64,000 nucleotides of DNA from Orobanche coerulescens (lineage: Eukaryota > Streptophyta > Magnoliopsida > Lamiales > Orobanchaceae): the NCBI GenBank assembly GCA_033398695.1, contig CM065806.1, positions 45,595,001 to 45,659,000 of the forward strand. Reading direction: 5' to 3'. Both the position numbers and the translations under genes were made by a program. Of the stretch, positions 46,101-57,390 are shown in pieces. Under the pieces are notes generated by a model. That model saw nothing but the letters and a program-made list of their open reading frames with translations. It was not told the origin of the DNA and did not search any database. Position 1 is the first letter of the stretch, and each line of letters begins with the position of its first letter.

Positions 46101-47271
46101 AGTAGCTTTTTGACTTCTACGTCGAGCGCAGCGTACTTCTCAGGACCAAATTTTCTACGTTTCTGATGAACAGGTTTCCTTGCCGGGTCGATCTTTAGAT
46201 AGTGGCAAGCGTGTTCAGGACTGATGCCGACCATATCTTGATGCGACCAGGCAAAGATTCCGATGTTCTTACGTAGTAAACTGATCAGATCGTCTTTTAA
46301 CTCGGGATCGACGCTTGAGCCGATCTTCACTTCCCACTCCGGGCGAGCCAGATCGATTGCTATACTTTCCAACTCTTCAATGGGGATGGTTGCTTCTCGT
46401 TTGGAATGGTTGCCGGACTCGATCCTTGGATCAATGTCGAGGCTTGGCTCGAAACCGATCCTTGGCTCGATGTCGTCCGACAATTGATGCGAGATGCCGT
46501 CCTCTGAGTCGGGCTGGTATGAGGTGCTTGGCTCGTCGATCTCCATTGGTTGAGTGTAGATCGTCTCAATGTTATAAATAGTACGGGAAACGTTTAAAGG
46601 GGAAGTTACGACGCAGGAGTAATTCAAGCATTTCTTTGCCATTAGCTGGTCTCCTTTTATAGTGCCGACCGTCTCATCGGTAGTGGGGAACTTGATACAG
46701 TAAAAGAAAGAAGAGGCGACCGCCTCGAAGGTTTCTAGAAAGGGGCGACCTAGGAACCCATTATAGATGCTGGGCCTATCTATGATTACAAAATTGAGGT
46801 TCCTAGTGATCCTAACCTTGGGATCGTAACAGAATATTAGCTCGACAGAGAGCTTGATCCTTCCATAGGCTTGGACCGTGTTGTCGCCGAACCCTTGAAG
46901 CATGGTATTGAATGGCTTGATGAACTTGGTCAGGTTACCGAGCTGGTCCAGAGCATATTTGAATATGATGTTGCAAAAGCTCCCATTGTCAACCAGCACG
47001 TGGTCGGCCATTTTCCCAAGGATACATGCAGAGATTACCAATGCATCCTCTTTGGGACACTGCACTCCCCTCCTATCCTTGTTGGAGAAGGTGATGAGCG
47101 CGTCTCTAGAGATGGTCGGCTCTGGGGGCACCATGACATGGATTCCGGCGAACGCCCTCAGCTCGGCCTTCCGCTTTCTATTTGATATGGTGGAAACCGG
47201 GGAAAGGCCTCCGAGGTTTCCACCTCCCGACTGAAGCATATTGATCCGGCTGCCGGGGTTGATCGGAGGGA
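43192..47271 (-). pseudogene. Tat-B pol (protease, RT, dual RNase H, integrase)
   Basis: From right to left: a gag-protease linker and protease with VLVDNGSFCNII (Asn where Thr or Ser is usual in the active site), RT with PFGLKNAGATYQ and the catalytic YIDDIMVKS (ORF to 45611), a stop/frameshift, then RNase H, a second (archaeal-type) RNase H (YVDGSATSSQAGAG, NNEAEYEALVGGL, NSQADALSKLAS), integrase zinc finger (HAGGRALIHK...CHKCQ), core with GIDLIGPL and ISDNGKQF, and a C-terminal piece in a new frame (43638-43192). The dual RNase H is diagnostic for the Tat lineage. Gag is missing because the Athila complex entered at 47272. Confidence 0.93.
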
Positions 47272-47436
47272 TTGAATCGTCTGAGTACCCCGGATCAATT
47301 CCCCGGCAACGGCGCCAAAAATTCCCCGACGTGCACTTTATTCGTTTTGCTCGATCCGGCTGCCGGGATCTTAAGTTCACATGATGTTCCTTTGATTACC
47401 TTTTTGACCTTTCATCCTAGGCTTTTGACCAATTTT
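47272..47436. other. Mosaic breakpoint: inverted Athila primer sites and LTR scrap
   Basis: Contains an inverted primer site (complement of TGGCGCCGTTGCCGGGGA at 47300-47317), a second copy of GATCCGGCTGCCGGG (47353 region; first copy at 47242 in Tat-B), and about 67 bp of plus-oriented Athila LTR end (47369-47436) matching the complement of 54168-54213. This is not a normal insertion edge; it looks like a template-switch or recombination scar. Confidence 0.65.
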
Positions 47437-47454
47437 TGGCGCCGTTGCCGGGGA
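47437..47454 (+). other. Athila primer binding site (plus strand)
   Basis: TGGCGCCGTTGCCGGGGA, the usual Athila-lineage site, five bases after the LTR scrap and before the gag leader. Confidence 0.85.
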
Positions 47455-47579
47455 ATTGATAGAAAATTTAAAGGGATAATTCGAAAAAGAAGAGATTGTT
47501 ACTTTAGGCTGTTTACTATTATTATTAATATTCGATCTCGTTTCCTCACATCTTGTTTTCTCTTCCTTGTAGGCGGTGC

Positions 47580-49188
47580 ATGATCACAAGATCCCAAGGA
47601 AAGGACTTATTTCCTTTGGATCCGGAAATCGAGAAGTCTTTGAGGAGGAAGAAGCAAGAAGCGAGAACCGCGACTATTTCTATACCTATCGTTGATACCA
47701 TGGACGGCATTGTTGAACCACCACAAGAACTCGCTCGTCCCGAGAAGATCCCTTTGAATGCCCGTTTTCGACCGAAGCTGGACGATTATCAAGAAGGAGG
47801 TTGGGGAAAGATTGATGCCAACAACTTCGAGCTGAAGCCGTCCCTCATCGCTACGGTGAAGTCTCAAACATACGGAGGAGGAGTTAATGAAGATCCAAAC
47901 GCTCACCTTGAGTCGTTTTTGGACATATGTGCCACCATCAAGCAAAACGGAGTGCCTCCGGATGTCATTAAGCTCCGCCTATTCCGGTTCTCTTTAGAAG
48001 ACGATGCGCTAGATTGGTACAAGAGCCTAGATCGGAAGGAAATTGGTACTTGGAGAGAGATGACTCGGTTGTTCTTAGCACAGTTCTATCCTCCCTCGAA
48101 GGTGCAAAAACAAATCAATGATATCTTGCAATTCGAGCAATATGAGGATGAATACTTATACGAGGCATGGATCCGATTTAAGAAGCTACTTCGCAAATGC
48201 CTGACATGGAATTGACAAGGAGGAAATCTACATTCGGTTTTATCGGGGTTTGACGAGGAAGGCCAGAAGGGAGTTAGACTATTCATCGAAAGGGGGATTT
48301 CTTGCTAACGATTATGAAGAGGCCAAGAATCTCATTGAGCTAGCGGTCAACAATGATTACGAGGAAGTGACCGATAGGAAGATGACGAGAAGAAAGGTTC
48401 CATCCGGTGACGAGGACGCCTACGGTGATTTGAAGGCAAAATTTGAAAAACAACAAAAAGAACTGGAGATGCTAAAAAAGAAGACTTTGGGAGTCAATGC
48501 AGTTTTTGAAGAGCTAAACGAGCCTATTGCAGTTGAGGAGGATTTGAATTACGTGCAAGGAGGAAACTTCCGGCAAGGGGGAAATAGGGGGAACTATTAC
48601 CCGAACAATCGAAACCACCCTAATTTCTCCTACGCCAACCCGAACAATGCTCTCCAGCCACCACCGGGATTTAACGTGAAGAACGGGGTTATTCAAGAGC
48701 CGATTGCTAAGACACCGATGGAAGATATGTTGGAACGGTTGGAGGCAAGTCAAAAAGATTTTATCTATAAAGCAGACAAGAGGTTCGGGGCTCTCGAGCA
48801 TAGTGTGATATCTATTGGAAACTCAGTGATAGCCTTGACAAAGCAGATGTCGATGGTGGAGACCCAAATGAGTCAAATGGCGAACGCCCAAGCCGGATTT
48901 CATAAGCCGGGCCATTTTCCGAGCAGCACCGAGACCAACCCGAAGACGCAACAATGCAACGCAATCGAGCTTCGGAGTGGGACAAGGTACATTAATCATG
49001 GGGCTGAAGTTGAGGAATCTGGAAACGAGGATGTATTAGAAACGGGAGCCGAGAACGAGAAGACAGATGAAATGCAGCAGGCCCATCGGCCAAGCCTATC
49101 GGCCGATAGGCCCAACCGATACCCATACAGAATGCCGGCAGTGGATCCTATCGACCCCCTATCGGCCGAAAGGCTCCTGGAAGTTTGA
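47580..49188 (+). pseudogene. Athila gag
   Basis: I choose the ATG at 47580 (MITRSQGKDLF); an in-frame ATG at 47553 is also possible. A retrotransposon gag (capsid) domain follows (LKPSLIATVKSQTYGG, LFRFSLEDDALDWYKSL). A frameshift near 48210 moves the frame to the second piece (48250-49188), with LTRKARRELDYSSKGGF and a long Asn/Gln-rich tail. Codons around 49095-49165 contain the palindrome CCTATCGGCCGATAGG that also fills the family's LTRs. A TGA at 49186-49188 ends the frame. Confidence 0.88.
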
Positions 49189-51448
49189 AAGTGAAGGATT
49201 TTGAGGTAAAAGCTCCATTTCCACAGCGATTGGCCAAGTCGAAACATGATGAAAAGCTTCAACGATTTATCGACATGTTTCAAAAGGTGAATATCAACAT
49301 TCCACTTCTAGACGCTTTGAGAGACATGCCGGGGTACGTGAAATTTTTGAAAGACGCTGTGGCAAGCAAGCGGAAGTTGGGGAAGTTTGAAACAATAAAT
49401 TTGACAGAGGAGTGTAGCGCTATCATTCAAAACAAGCTTCCACTCAAGCAGAAGGATCCGGGACGTTTTACTTTGACATGCATCATTGGCGACCAAACGT
49501 TCCGTAATGTGTTGTGTGATCATGGGGCAAGCATCAATCTTATGCCTCTATCCATCTTTAAGAGGTTGAAAATTGGGGAGATGAAGCCGACTACCATTTC
49601 TCTACTCATGGCGGACCGGTCGATCTCTTATCCGAGGGGAGTTGTGGAGAATGTGTTAGTTAGAATCCAACACTTAGTCTTCCTACGATTTCGTAGTTCT
49701 TGATATGCCCGAGGACGAGAATCAACCATTGATCTTTGGGAGGCCGTTTCTAGCGGCGGGGAGAGCACTTATCGATGTCCAGGAGGGTGATCTTACCTTA
49801 GGGTTAATGATCGAATCGAAAATTTCCATCTATGACGCGATGAAGAAGCCCGAGGATGCGCCCGAGGAATGTAATGCAATTGAGTCTATTATGCCGCCCG
49901 ACCGACTTGTTGGAGCATTGCATTTCACACTCCATTTACTCACATTCGATGTTGAAGAAATTTATGAGGAATTGCAGTATGTTCGAATGTTGGAGGCGAA
50001 CGAGTTCGATCTAATGAGAGGGATGTATGCTATCTTGATGTCAACAAACCCGTTCAAGGGGAGTTGTCACGAGGACCGATTGATCGAGGTGCCAAAGTTA
50101 GAACTTAAGCCTTTGCCGATCACTTACAATATTGCTTCTTGGCGAGAACGAGTCTTATCCCGTGATAGTTTCTTCTTCTCTCGGACCTACTAACTTGGAG
50201 AAGCTATTACGGTGTCCGAAAAACACAAAGGGGCGATTGGATGGACGATTTCGGACATTAAGGGAATAAGCCCTTCTATTTGTATGCACCGGATTTTGCT
50301 AGAAGACGATCATAAGCCGAGGGTGCAACCACAGCGAAGATTAAATTCGTCAATGCAAGAGGTTGTGAGAAAAGAGGTGCTCAAATTGTTAGATGCCGGG
50401 ATGATATATGCGATTTCCGATAGTGAGTGGGTGAGTCCTACTCAAGTCGTCTCTAAGAAAGGGGGTATGACCGTGATCAAGGACGAGAAAGATGAATTAA
50501 TCGCGACAAGGCTAGTCACGGGATGGAGAGTTTGTATCGACTACCGGCTACTTAATGCGGCGACGAGGAAGGATCATTTTCCACTTCCATTCATTGATCA
50601 AATGCTAGATCGTTTGGCCGGATACGAGTATTATTGCTTTACGGACGGGTATTCGGGTACAATCAAATTGCTATCGCTCGGAAGACCAAAGACAAGACCG
50701 CTTTCACGTGCCCTTATGGGGTATTCGCCACGGAGGATGCCGTTTGGCTTGTGCAACGCACCCGCAACTTTTCAAAGGTGCATGATGGCCATCTTTCACG
50801 GATTAGTCGAGAACATAATGGAGGTATTTATGGATGATTTTTCGCTTTTGGTTCATCTTTCGACCATTGCTTGAAAAATTTATCTTTGGTACTTGCCGGT
50901 GTGAGGAGACGAACCTTGTCTTTGAATTGGGAGAAATGTCACTTCATGGTGCAAGAGGGAGTAGTCTTTGGGGCATAAAGTATCTTCGGAAGGATTGGAG
51001 GTTGATCAAGCGAAGGTGGTTGCTATCGAGAAATTACCGCCTCCAACCAATGTTAAATCGATGAAGCTTCCTAGGCCATGCGGGTTCTATAGACAGTTCA
51101 TTAAAGATTTCTCAAAATCACGAAGCCGTTATGTTCCTTGCTCGAGAAAGACGTGAAATTTCGGTTTGATGATGATTGCTTAAGGGCGTTTGAGACATTG
51201 AAACAAGCCTTAATTTCGACGCCGGTCTTGATCACTCCGGATTAGGGTGCACCCTTCGAGTTGATGTGCGACGCGGCGATTGGGCGTTGGGGCGTTTTGG
51301 GTCGAAACGGATAAGCTTTTCCGGTAATTTACTATGCGAGTAAGGCGATGGATTCGCCCAAATGAACTACACCACGACGGAAAAAGAGTTGCTCGTGTGG
51401 TCTATGCATTCGACAAATTCCGACCTTACCTAGTGGGCACTCACACTA
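49185..51448 (+). pseudogene. Athila protease, RT and RNase H
   Basis: Protease piece (49185-49703) with LCDHGASINLMPLSIFKRL (Athila proteases normally read D-L/S-G here); a frameshift leads to MPEDENQPLIFGRPFLA (49705-50193). RT begins at 50212 with GWTISDIKGISPSICMHRI, then WRVCIDYRLLN, RMPFGLCNAPATFQ and the catalytic FMDDF; a local frameshift pair distorts the segment near 50650-50720. The thumb (50968-51156) and RNase H (51170-51448) are in several frames with small indels. Confidence 0.85.
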
Positions 51449-52975
51449 TTGTTCATACGAGATCACGGCGATTCGCTATCTATTTGCCAAGAAGGATTCA
51501 AAGCCGAGATTAGTGAGATGGATACTCCTTCTACAAGAGTTCGACATGGAGATCCGGATAGGAAGGGGTGCGAGAATGTTGTTGCCGATCACCTTTCCCG
51601 TCTCGAGAAGCCGGTTGAGGGAGAAGATTCGAGGGTCGAAATAAAGGAGAACTTTCCAGACGAGCATATCCTAGCCTTGGCCGATGATACACCATGGTAC
51701 GCGGACTATGTTAATTTCCTTGCTATCAAGCATGTTCCAACGGGTCTTTCTTCTCATCAAAGAAAAAAATTCTTCCATGACGTTAAATTCTACTATTGGG
51801 AAGACCCTATTCTTTATCGGAGGTGCGCAGACGGGATTATTCGCATGTGTGTTCGACAAAGCGAATGGCAAAGGATAATTGAAGAATGCCATAGTGCACC
51901 GAGTGGGGGTCATTTTGCAAATAATCGAACGGCCATGAAGGTGTACCAATGTGGTTTCTATTGGCCTTCTATTCATAAAGATTGCCAAGCTTTTGTGAAA
52001 CATTGCGATAGATGCCAACGATTGGGGAACATAGTAAAAAGAGACGAGATGCCGCAGCACACTATTATGGAAGTAGAGTTGTTTGACGTATGGGGCATCG
52101 ATTTTATGGGTCCGTTTGCAAAATCACGAGGCTATTCGTATATTCTACTTGCGGTAGACTACGTGTCGAGATGGGTTGAGGCGATGCCGACGATTACGAA
52201 CGATTCGAAAGTGGTGATTAAATTTCTTAATAAGAACATCTTGACTCGTTTCGGGACTCCACGAGCTTTGTTGAGTGACGGGGGGAGCCACTTTAATAAT
52301 AGGTGGTTAGGAACCCTTCTTGCAAAATACGGAGTTAAACATAAGATTACGTCCGCCTATCATCCACAAGCTAATGGACAAGCCGAGCTCGCCAATCGGG
52401 AGATCAAACAAATTTTAGAGAAGACGGTCACGAACAAGAAGGACTGGGCTAAATATCTAGATGATGCGCTTTGGGCTTATCGGACCGCGTTTAAGACTCC
52501 AATTGGAATGTCTCCATACCAGCTCGTCTTTGGGAAATCCTGTCATTTACCGGTGGAGCTGGAAGTTAAAGCGTATTGGGCCACTAGACGGATTAATTTC
52601 GAATTTCTTGAAGCTAGTGGATCAAGAAAAGAGAAGCTGCTGGAAATCGACGAATGGAGAAACGAGGCTTTCGAAAATGCAAGGATTTACAAGGAAAGAG
52701 CGAAAAAGTTTCACGATGATCGCATTCGGAAGAAGGACTTCGTCCCGGGAGACGAAGTGCTCGTTTTCAATTCACGGCTTCGTCTATTTCCGGGGAAGCT
52801 GATGTCAATGTGGACTGGTCCATACACCGTCTTTCAAGTAAATCAAAACGGATCATGTGTCGTGATGAAAGAAGATGGGAACAAGTTTATTGTGAATGGA
52901 CATCGGATGAAGCACTATTTTAAGCCCTTGCACCACGAAGAGAAGTATGTTACTTACCTCAAAGACCCGGAATGA
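51449..52975 (+). CDS. Athila integrase (intact frame, polyprotein fragment)
   Basis: 508 codons open to TGA at 52973-52975. Order: end of RNase H with [14 protein letters not shown], zinc finger (HSAPSGGHF...CDRCQRLG), DDE core with [17 protein letters not shown] and [12 protein letters not shown], the [16 protein letters not shown] block, and a C-terminal GPY-type domain (GPYTVFQV). All three acidic catalytic residues are present. It was translated as part of the polyprotein; the first Met shown is internal, so it has no own start. It is the only long coding module in the window without a visible break. Confidence 0.88.
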   Translation: MFIRDHGDSLSICQEGFKAEISEMDTPSTRVRHGDPDRKGCENVVADHLSRLEKPVEGEDSRVEIKENFPDEHILALADDTPWYADYVNFLAIKHVPTGLSSHQRKKFFHDVKFYYWEDPILYRRCADGIIRMCVRQSEWQRIIEECHSAPSGGHFANNRTAMKVYQCGFYWPSIHKDCQAFVKHCDRCQRLGNIVKRDEMPQHTIMEVELFDVWGIDFMGPFAKSRGYSYILLAVDYVSRWVEAMPTITNDSKVVIKFLNKNILTRFGTPRALLSDGGSHFNNRWLGTLLAKYGVKHKITSAYHPQANGQAELANREIKQILEKTVTNKKDWAKYLDDALWAYRTAFKTPIGMSPYQLVFGKSCHLPVELEVKAYWATRRINFEFLEASGSRKEKLLEIDEWRNEAFENARIYKERAKKFHDDRIRKKDFVPGDEVLVFNSRLRLFPGKLMSMWTGPYTVFQVNQNGSCVVMKEDGNKFIVNGHRMKHYFKPLHHEEKYVTYLKDPE

Positions 52976-53524
52976 ATGAGGTATCGTCTAGCTAAAGACG
53001 TTAAACGTAGCACTTGTTGGGAGGTAACCCAACGTATGTATATTAGTTCGTTTTATTCTTTTATTTTCGATTTTTCGTTTGCGTGATTTTTGTAGTTTCT
53101 AGTTTCGTAGTAGCTTTGTTAGTTTTGTTAAGTTCTAATCCATGCACGCCGAGTTTTGGATACTTGCAGGTCTTTAATCGCCATATCCAAGCAAAAACGG
53201 GACCAATTATGTGAAAGAGAAAAAGCTGAAAAAAAATTTTTGAGACAGAAAATCCTATCGGGCGAGCCTATCGGCCGATAGGCGGCCGATAAGTGAGGAA
53301 AATAAAAAAATTTACATGTTGAAAGCAGTGGTCGATAGGGTCTGCCTATCGACCGATATCCCACCCGATATGAGGTATGTAAGAGACAGAAGTTCCTATC
53401 GGCCCAGCCTATCGGCCGATAGGCCAGGCCGATAGGAACATACCCGGCCCAGTATCCACTTCGACCCGGTTGATTAATACCCCTTTTAAACACCCCCACA
53501 CCCGATTTTCTCACACCAAAAAAT
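52976..53524 (+). other. Athila post-pol spacer
   Basis: Includes CTTGTTGGGAGGTAACCCAA (53013-53032), a sequence type common after Athila pol, and two perfect CCTATCGGCCGATAGG palindromes (53267-53282, 53408-53423). It ends at the minus-oriented LTR at 53525. The expected env-like ORF, polypurine tract and 3' LTR of this plus-strand element are absent. Confidence 0.65.
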
Positions 53525-54959
53525 TGATCGCTAGGATTCGCGTAGTATGGTTTTCAAATCCGATCAATTTTAAAATTTGTAAAACCTCGGAGTATTTCCA
53601 AGGTGTCGAACCCAAGGGAATTGATGTGTCGAAAATAAAGGAAGTAACTCTACTCAAAATTTGACTGTTATTTAGGAATCCGAAATATTGGTTTGTTTCT
53701 AATTATCTAAATTTAAAAATCGAAAAATAAAAATTAAATAAAAGATGAAATATCTAAATTAAGCAAATTAGCAAGATAAAATCACAAGTCGAAAGGTAAT
53801 TGATCCTAGGGTAGTATCATTTAATTGAGTTCACACAATCCATTCACTTGATTCCTTTTCCCCAAATTTTAATTCAATCCTAGAAATAATCACTCAATCA
53901 ATCTAGAATTCCGATCAAGGCAACCTAGAAAGATAGTTAATCTAAACCCTTTTCCCCGCCAGGGCTCAAAGAATTTAAATCACTTAAAAAGCGCCAACTT
54001 ATTTATCTATGGTTTATCTTTCTCCGTCAGGTCTCAAGATAAAATCATATTGTGCATCAAGTATTTCCACTAATCAATTACTCCTTCCGGACAAAATCAA
54101 TTAGCTAACATGCATCGATTAAGGGCCCTTTAATCTAACATGAGATTTAACATAACTTGAACACAAGCCTAGGATGAAAGGTCAAAAGGTAATCAAAGGA
54201 ACATCATGTGAACATCAATTAAAATTACTAACCCTAGAATCAATCAATGAATTAGCCAGACATACTTGAAATTAAACAAGAAATTGATGAAGAATGCATA
54301 TTATTAATATGAAAAGAGAGATTACAACCCTTACGGATGAACTCCGAGTCTTCAATCTCCGAAAAACAATAATAATTTTGCTCTCCAAAAAGTTCTTGTA
54401 TCCCAAGAATTAATCTTGCTAAAAAGATGTAAAATTATAAAAGAATCGTAAATAGATGATGGAAGATGATCCAGAATCCCAAAACTAGGTCTAGGAGGAG
54501 GTTTATATAGCCTAAGGGGGTTACAATCCCGATTAGCCCTAATCTAGGAAATAAAATCTATCCAAAAGAGTCAAAATTCGTCAAAACACGAGAGTCCGCT
54601 GGGCAGCCTATCGGACTGGCCTATCGGCCGATAGGCTGGCCGATAGATGGTTCGTCGATCTCTTCACTCGATAGGGCAGGGACTCCTTTCGGACGGGCCT
54701 ATCGGCCGATAGGCTGGCCGATAGGTGTGTCTGTCTTTCGCAAAATTCCGTCTTTTCCGTCCGTGACTCGACTCTCGGTCCTTTGTCTCGTTTTGGGTCC
54801 TTTTGGCTCTAAAAACCTGCAAACACACTAAAACCAACCCAAACGCGTAATACGGCTCGACTAATCATAAATAAGCCAAATACGAGCACATTAATCACGA
54901 AACGAGATAAAAACCTAGTATAAAATCCTAGAAATAAGTGGTAAAATTACCACTTATCA
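53525..54959 (-). repeat. Athila derivative 3' LTR (1435 bp)
   Basis: Minus-strand start TGATAAGTGGTAAT, end GATCA. Differs from 57391-58828 by only a few substitutions and tiny indels. Palindromes CCTATCGGCCGATAGG at 54620-54635 and 54698-54713. Confidence 0.95.
54502..54509 (-). promoter_or_regulatory. TATA box, Athila derivative 3' LTR
   Basis: TATATAAA on the minus strand, downstream (in LTR direction) of the palindromes; same in the other LTR. Confidence 0.6.
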
Positions 54960-54960
54960 A

Positions 54961-54970
54961 ACCCCCCCAA
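54961..54970 (-). other. Athila derivative polypurine tract
   Basis: TTGGGGGGGT on the minus strand, just before the LTR start TGATAAG. Confidence 0.85.
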
Positions 54971-56396
54971 ACTTAAGCCTTGTTCGACCCGAACAACAAA
55001 AAGAAAAGAAAAAGAAAGTCGTGAATCATCGTGCAACTCATAGTGTTCAACCTAATCAATACTATCCTGTAATTCTCTCTAAATAATTCGAGTGTCGTAA
55101 AAGCGAGCTGCACTCAGAATAATGATTCCGCAAAGTAGTCAAGTTCAGTCCTAATCATTCGTTCATGAAGAAAATCCAGCTCAAAGATTAACAAAACGTG
55201 AGTCAAATCGACCGTCAATATGAAAGGCTAAAATAAACAAGCTAGTTCGTCCCGTTACACAGTCTAGTGGCACAATTTTCACGAGTTTCATAACAAATAA
55301 ACCTCGGTCAGTATTCCCTTAATATATGTTCAAGAATTTGATTCGAGTTGACCACTAGGTTAGGATCTCGGGATGTTTCATCGGGGTAATCCTAGGGTGG
55401 AAATTCCATTCTCATGTATTAGGAAACCGTTTGACGTAAAAGACACTCATGGGGCACATGGATGCTTCTAGTTACTAAGTTCCCGTCTACAGCGGAGAAA
55501 CAACTCGAATATACAATTTTCGCATGTCCAAATCAAGGTCGCCGTTTTACGCGAGAGTAAATAGCGGGTCACGCGAATACCCCCGGTTACTAGGTTCCCT
55601 ATCCTTGGCACATGTGAAATATCTAAATCACTAGTCTAATCAGAGTCGTCGTTTTACGCAAGGGCAAACAACGGGTCACGCGAATACCCCCGGTTACTAG
55701 ACTTCCCTTCATAGAACAACATTATCTCAACTTTTGGGAAAAGCGGCCGACTCTAAACTCAATCTAAGTGCCAACACGGTCGACTTAAACAGTACGACTC
55801 ACTATCCGGAAGATGTAACCAAACGTATTGACGGTGATTTTAAAACAAGTATGTATCGTCTCTTATCTGCCAAGACCTCTACAATCACGAAAAGTTTTGG
55901 GCCTAAATGAATACTATGCAAAACAGAAATAACTGACTACAACTCGACTAAAACTCGACCGTTTCTTCAGAGAGAAAAACAGTGTCGTAACATTGGTATC
56001 ACACAATTAGAAGCACGAAAAATTCACGAATAAAGAAAAACTAAGACAAGCAAGGCTAACTAAAACAAACAACGAAAAGCAAATAAAAGCAAACACGAAA
56101 TCTAAAAAAAAAAACTACTACGACCTAAAAAAATAGAAACTAGCAAACACACCAAACGAAAATGAACATAAAAATCTAAAAAAAAAACTAAGCAACAAAA
56201 AGCTAAATCCACGCAACACCAATATGATAAGCACAAATAAAAACAACGGGCACCAACACAAGCAAATAAAGATACAAGGCAAACAAGGTACTCACACGTA
56301 AAGAAATTAACAAAGCCGCACTTCTTCCCCCCCCCCCCAAACTTATTTCGCATCCCAAATGAGGAATAAGTTTGAAAAGAGAAAGGAGTGGCTTTG
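54971..56396 (-). other. Athila derivative 3' untranslated region with tandem repeats
   Basis: No ORF. A 107-115-bp tandem repeat (anchor GTTACTA at 55471, 55586 and 55693, with GCGGGTCACGCGAATACCCC inside) covers 55471-55710. A run of 12 C (56327-56338) followed by AAACTTA duplicates the polypurine tract context at 54961. Confidence 0.7.
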
Positions 56397-57386
56397 TTAA
56401 TGGAGTACCTGATCACTGTGGCGGAAATGGCGGGTTTGTCGGCGAGCTCGGATCATAGCGGGCATGTGTATCGGGGAAAGGAGCAAAGTGGTACATCTCG
56501 TGTAGCATTCGGTGGTAGTGGTCCTCCTGGGCCCACCTATCTTCCTGCCTCTTCCTCTCTTGCTCCCTCCAAGCAATCTCCTCTTGTCGCCACGCTCTGT
56601 CCTCTTCGGCTCGTCTCTCCACGAGCTCGTACAACTCATTGACCCGAGTGGCAACAACACCCACCCGAGTCTCAACCTCGCCCAGCCGAGTTCCCAAAGA
56701 ACCAAACTCAGCTGTCAAAGAACGCATACTCGCCAAATGATAGTTGTCTTGCGCTTGCATACTCTCTTCGTGCATCTCTCTCTCTCTCTCTCAAAAAACC
56801 TTGTCTCAAAAGCCTCAAAATCCGGAGCTCTCATCTGAAAACTACTACCTCCACCGGTGGGAATCTCGTCACGGCTACCCCCCTCGGGTATATCATCCAT
56901 CTCCTCCTCGGCTCCCTCCAAGAACGGCTCATCAATGGTCACCTCCAGGCGTTGCCTCTTACGAGACGCATCCAACGGTCGGATAAGTGCCACATGAGCC
57001 GCGGAGCTCATACTCCACCTCGCATATACATCGGGCGCGTCGCCCATCACAGAAGTCAAGGTCGGAGAGGGGAGTCGGAAGAGGGACACGGTTTTGTTCC
57101 GACCGTGCAATTTCCAGTCGAACCCCTCGGTGAAGGCAAGCATCTCTTGCCTCTGCAGTGTCGGCTTATCCAAATAAATGTCTCGGGACACCGGCTCTCC
57201 GCTAATGCGCACTCCAAGATGCTCCGCGATAGGGGTTACGAACGCCCCAATCCCAATCCTCTGCTTCCCGGTCAGCCGGGCTTGTTTCTCCATGTGCTCG
57301 TGGAGTCCCGAAACGAGTCGCAAAAAATTGCACGGCGAACGGCGCCAATATACTCGCCAAAAATTTGTCCCCGGCAACGGCGCCAA
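56397..57386 (-). pseudogene. Athila env-like ORF (ATHILA ORF1 domain), frameshifted
   Basis: Minus-strand frame from 57386 contains KQRIGIGAFVTPIAEHLGV, LDKPTLQRQEML and LFRLPSPTLTS, resembling the 'ATHILA ORF-1' domain normally encoded downstream of pol. The second half (56775-56413) in another frame encodes a Glu/Arg/Gln-rich coiled coil (RRAEEDRAWRQEEIAWREQ). The two halves overlap in different frames near a CT repeat (56775-56792), probably a slippage frameshift. The reading continues up into the primer site, so the true start was lost with gag-pol. No transmembrane segment is evident. Confidence 0.7.
57368..57385 (-). other. Athila derivative primer binding site
   Basis: TGGCGCCGTTGCCGGGGA on the minus strand, five bases from the 5' LTR; identical to the plus-strand Athila site at 47437. 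Confidence 0.9.
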
Positions 57387-57390
57387 AAAT

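Noticed and set aside
53514..53524. A primer site left of the Athila 3' LTR (CACCAAAAAAT resembling GCGCCAAAAAT)
   Set aside because: Only the A-run and CC match; the 18-bp primer site itself is absent.
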